The position numbers and the translations under genes are program-made. A DNA stretch of 9,095 bases from Deltaproteobacteria bacterium (GTDB taxonomy: Bacteria > Desulfobacterota > JADFXK01). The notes beneath the pieces were generated by a model, which was given only the letters and a program-made list of their open reading frames with translations, did not search any database and was not told the origin of the DNA. This document shows, one piece after another, positions 6,060-9,095 of this stretch. Where the stretch lies: NCBI GenBank assembly GCA_015233285.1, contig JADFYA010000122.1:1-9095 (forward strand). The letters run 5' to 3'. Each line of letters begins with the position of its first letter. Position 1 is the stretch's first letter.

Positions 6060-8765
6060 TCAAGCATGTAACCCCGGTTGGGATTGCTTTTCTATCTTTA
6101 CAGCACACACCTTGTATTCCGGGATCTTGGCCACCGGATCCAGGGCCGCAATGGTCAAGTTATTGGCCGAGGCATCCGCATAATGAAACGGGATGAATAC
6201 CACACCTTCCCGGACACTCTCGCTAATCGCGATCTGTACCTCGATACTTCCTCGCCGGCTGGAGACGTGGACGAATTCGCCATTAGCGACCTGCATCCTG
6301 GCCGAATCGGCGGGATTCATTTCCATCTTGGCCACGGGAGCCATATCGTTGACACCCGCGCACCGGCCGGTCATCGTCCGCGTATGGTACTGATACAGCA
6401 CCCGTCCCGTCGTCAGGATCATGGGGTAGGCTTCGTCGGTCGGCTCGAACGGCTCCTGGTGTTCTATCGGGGAGAACAACCCTTTCCCCCTGGAGAACTG
6501 GCCCACGTGCAAAATGGGGGTTCCGGGATGACCGGCGTTGGGACAGGGCCATTGCAGCGTTTCATTTTCAAGCCGATCATAGGTAATGCCCCCGTAGCTT
6601 GGGGTCACGGCGGCAATTTCCTCGAAAATAGCCCGGGGGCTCTCATATTGCCAGTTAAGGCCCATACGATTGGCCAGCGCGGTGAGGATCTGCCAGTCGG
6701 CCAGGGCCTGACCGGGCGACTCCACGGCCTTTCTCACCCGTTGCACCCGTCGCTCCGTATTGCTGAAGGTGCCGTCCTTTTCCGCAAAGCAGGCCGCGGG
6801 CAACACAACGTCGGCCAGGGCCGCGGTTTCGGTGAGAAAGATGTCCTGCACGACCAGGAAATCGAGATTTTTGAGAGCAGCCAGCACGTGATGGGTGTCT
6901 GCGTCGGAAATGACAGGATTTTCGCCCATGATAAAGACGCCCTTAATCCTGCCGTCGGCGGCTGCCGCCATGGCCTCGGTAAGAGTCATCCCCACCTTGA
7001 CGTCCAGTGGCGCCTTCCACAAAGCCTCGAACTTCGTACGGACGGTTTCATTGATCACCGGCTGGTAGCCGGGAAGGACATTAGGCAGCCCGCCCATGTC
7101 GCAGGCCCCCTGAACGTTGTTCTGCCCGCGCAGGGGATTAACCCCCGTGGACGGCCTTCCGAAGTTGCCCGTGAGCATGGCCAGGTTGGCCAGAGACTTC
7201 ACATTGTCGGTACCATGGGTGTGCTGGGTGATTCCCATGGTATATAGGATCATGGCCTTACCGGCCTGACCGTAAAGGCGGGCGGCCTTGATGAGGTCTC
7301 CAGCCGGAATCCCCGTGATTTTTTCCACTCTTTCGGGCGTGTAGGTCTCCACCACCTTTCGCATTTCCTCAAAATTCTCGCAGCGCTCGGCAATGAAGGC
7401 TGTATTGGCCAGATTCTCCTTGATGATCGTGTGCATCAACCCATTAATCAGGGCAATATCGGTGCCCGGCCGTTGACGCAGCCAAATGGTGGATTGGTCC
7501 ACCAGCGGGATGCGCCGGGGATCGATAACGATCAGCTTTGCTCCGTTGCGGACCACACCTTGCTTGACAAAAGTCGCCAAGACCGGATGGGCGATGGTGG
7601 TATTGGAACCGATAACGATGAACACCTCGGCATCTTCCATTTCGGCAATGGAATTAGTCATGGCACCGGAACCAAGTGATACGGCCAGACCGGCCACAGT
7701 AGAGCTGTGTCAGAGTCTGGCGCAATGATCGATGTTGTTGGTGCCGAATCCGGTCCTCACCAGCTTCTGCATGAGGTAGTTCTCTTCGTTGGTGGCCCGA
7801 GCCGAAGTAAACCCGGCCAGAGATTGGGGGCCATGGGCAGCCTTCATTTCGGAAAAACGGGCCGCGACCAGGTCCAGAGCCTCATCCCAGCTTGCTTCCC
7901 GGAAGGCGCCGTTTTCTTTGATCAGCGGCGTGGTCAGGCGGTCGGGAGCATTGATGAAATCATAACCGAAGCGTCCCTTAACACAAAGGCGTCCCCGGTT
8001 GGGTAGTGCATCTTCAACTCCGGTGACCTTCACCACCTGATTGTCTTTGACGTGCAGCCAGATCTGACATCCTACCCCGCAATAGGGGCAGGTGGTGCGG
8101 ACCTTTTGCGTCTGCCAGGTCATGGCCTTTCCAAGGGCTTTTTTCTCCAACAGGGCTCCCACCGGGCAGGCCTGGACGCATTCGCCGCAGTGGACGCAAC
8201 GGTCATAATCGGCCACGGGAAGCCAGCCGGTTACCGGCGGTTTATCTTCACGCCTCCCAAAAGGATAGGGAATGGCGTTATTGACTTGGACATCATTGCA
8301 CGCAGCCACGCACCGGCCGCAAAGCACGCACTTGTTGAAATCACGTTGAATCATCGGGGTGACGTCGTCGATGGGACGCGGCACGTAGTCCGATTTTCGG
8401 GCCACATTCTTAATCCCATACTCGTACACCAGACTTTGCAACTTGCAATCGCCATTGGACTCACAGAACAGACAGTTGTGATCTCCGCTAGCCACCAGAA
8501 GCTCCAGGAGCATCTTGCGTTCCTGAACAACCTTGCTGCTGTGGGTCTCCACCACCATGCCGTCGCCTGCAGGCGTGGCGCAGGCCGGAAGCAATCTGTC
8601 CGCGCCTTGAACTTCCACTACGCAAATGCGGCAGACTCCCTTGTGATCAGCAGCCTGAAGATGGCACAGGGTGGGGATAACCACTCCATGGGTTCGCGCC
8701 GCCTCGAGGATGGATTGTCCCGGCTCAAAAGATATGTTCTTTCCGTTTAACGTCAGCGTATTCAT
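6060..8765 (-). CDS. fdhA: Selenocysteine formate dehydrogenase alpha subunit, NuoG-like N-terminus (FdhA2)
   Basis: The 901-residue paralogue of FdhA1 has the same domain order. The TGA at 7712-7710 is read as Sec352 (HCARL-Sec-H), and the frame continues to the stop at 6060. Cluster ligands are at the same residues as in FdhA1: Cys34/45/48/62; His96 with Cys98/101/107; Cys146/149/152/156; Cys190/193/196/200; Cys226/229/233/261 and Lys263. The active-site pair is Sec352-His353, and Arg546 lies in NPLRGQNNVQGACDMG. It ends with an MGD-binding domain (YHTRTMTGRC, then EYKVCAVKIEK plus a short extra tail). It is cytoplasmic, with no Tat signal. ATG at 8765 has AGGAG 6 bases upstream. It starts 23 bases after a GltD-like flavoprotein gene, so the two are very likely co-transcribed and may form an NAD(P)H-linked formate dehydrogenase or CO2 reductase; direction and cofactor cannot be read from sequence. 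The terminator is itself TGA (6062-6060), with a backup in-frame TAA at 6047-6045. Mo versus W is not decidable. Confidence 0.96.
7681..7712 (-). promoter_or_regulatory. Sec codon plus bacterial SECIS hairpin of fdhA2
   Basis: The UGA is at 7712-7710. After 18 bases, GUGGCC (7697-7692) pairs with GGCCGU (7686-7681) around the loop GGUCU (7691-7687). Loop sequence, stem length and distance equal those of fdhA1, while most stem bases differ with pairing kept. This is strong evidence for selenocysteine insertion. Confidence 0.92.
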
Positions 8766-8771
8766 CCCAAA

Positions 8772-8776
8772 CTCCT
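8772..8776 (-). promoter_or_regulatory. Ribosome binding site of fdhA2
   Basis: AGGAG on the minus strand, 6 bases before ATG at 8765, within the 23-base gap to the flavoprotein gene. It fixes the fdhA2 start, which aligns with the FdhA1 start. Confidence 0.85.
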
Positions 8777-8788
8777 AAAAATAATCGG

Positions 8789-9095
8789 TTAAACCGCGGC
8801 CATGGCAATGCGGTAGCAGCGAAGACAACGGGACGCTTCTTGAGTGGCTGAAGCCGAATTCACCTTACCCTCTACTTCATCGAAGCTCTTTATCCGCTCT
8901 TCAGGCTCCATAACCGGCGGATGCAGCTTCTTGGTAGAGTCTGCATAGGGCATCTTCTCTTTGAAATAGAATACTCCCAACTGAGCGATGAGTTTCTCCA
9001 TGTAATCGCTCTCTTCCGGAGCACTCTGGCCGGAGGTCAGGAACTGTTCGATGAACCGGGCCGCGTTCTTCCCCGCGGCCAGCGCCGCGATCAGC
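8789..9095 (-). CDS. GltD-like FAD/NAD(P)-dependent oxidoreductase, C-terminal 101 codons (5' part outside window)
   Basis: The frame is open to the window edge (first full codon at 9094), so the Met at 9001 is internal. The first visible residues, LIAALAAGKNAARFIEQFL, are the C-terminal FAD-proximal helix typical of the glutamate synthase small subunit/SfrB-like pyridine-nucleotide flavoproteins (usually written AxAAGKxAAxxIxxyL). The chain ends with EASRCLRCYRIAMAAV; the CLRC pair is a recurrent end motif in this group. In many anaerobes such a flavoprotein, sometimes fused to a NuoF-like part, is encoded beside a NuoG-like alpha subunit and passes electrons to or from NAD(P). Whether this one is fused cannot be seen. 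The TAA is at 8791-8789, 23 bases before fdhA2; the tight spacing argues for one operon and one complex. Confidence 0.8.
   Translation of the reverse strand, partial: LIAALAAGKNAARFIEQFLTSGQSAPEESDYMEKLIAQLGVFYFKEKMPYADSTKKLHPPVMEPEERIKSFDEVEGKVNSASATQEASRCLRCYRIAMAAV

Noticed and set aside
6078..7247. Long plus-strand open frame (389 codons) antisense to fdhA2
   Set aside because: It lies wholly inside fdhA2, whose protein has clear family motifs. Its own translation has no recognisable domain and reflects the codon bias of the opposite strand. The same applies to 3064-3708, 4750-5514 and 8052-8750.

Overview
The window looks like chromosomal DNA of a strictly anaerobic bacterium, most likely a deltaproteobacterial (Desulfobacterota-type) sulfate reducer or syntroph. 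This is an inference from three things: two cytoplasmic selenocysteine formate dehydrogenases, a long PAS/hybrid histidine kinase, and a dispersed inverted repeat with GTCATTTCGAGCGAAGCGAG-type arms. No ribosomal or other phylogenetic marker is present, so the lineage is not proven.

Layout. Positions 1-2475 (+) hold the 3' part of a hybrid sensor histidine kinase (PAS end, HisKA, HATPase, two receiver domains, HPt, helical tail). It runs convergently toward the rest of the window. Positions 2476-2772 are a non-coding convergent interval with a small hairpin, a long imperfect inverted repeat and a GC-rich hairpin. Everything after that is on the minus strand. In transcription order it is: the last 101 codons of a GltD-like flavoprotein (9095-8789), a NuoG-like/FdhF-like formate dehydrogenase alpha subunit here called FdhA2 (8765-6060), a 597-base interval (6059-5464), and a second formate dehydrogenase alpha subunit, FdhA1 (5463-2773).

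The key reading point is that each fdhA appears broken by an in-frame TGA. Both TGAs sit at residue 352, in the family's active-site motif (Cys-Ala-Arg-x-Sec-His), and each is followed at the same distance by a hairpin with a GGUCU apical loop. That is the placement and loop I recall for the E. coli fdhF SECIS element. Both genes are therefore intact selenoprotein genes of about 900 codons, not pseudogenes.

Function. Both enzymes should carry one [2Fe-2S] cluster, several [4Fe-4S] clusters and a bis-MGD Mo or W centre, and interconvert formate and CO2 in the cytoplasm. The flavoprotein directly upstream of fdhA2 (23-base gap) is the likely NAD(P)H-linked partner. The paralogues are about 78% identical over residues 1-350 by hand count, but only about half identical in the catalytic half. 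This suggests either gene conversion or selection to keep docking to the same electron partner.

The interval before fdhA1 contains the least explained material. It has a perfect FNR-spaced palindrome overlapping an extended -10-like sequence, then two possible small ORFs (34 and 37 codons). The second small ORF's stop overlaps the fdhA1 start. Together these suggest that fdhA1 has its own promoter and is translationally coupled to a small upstream ORF.
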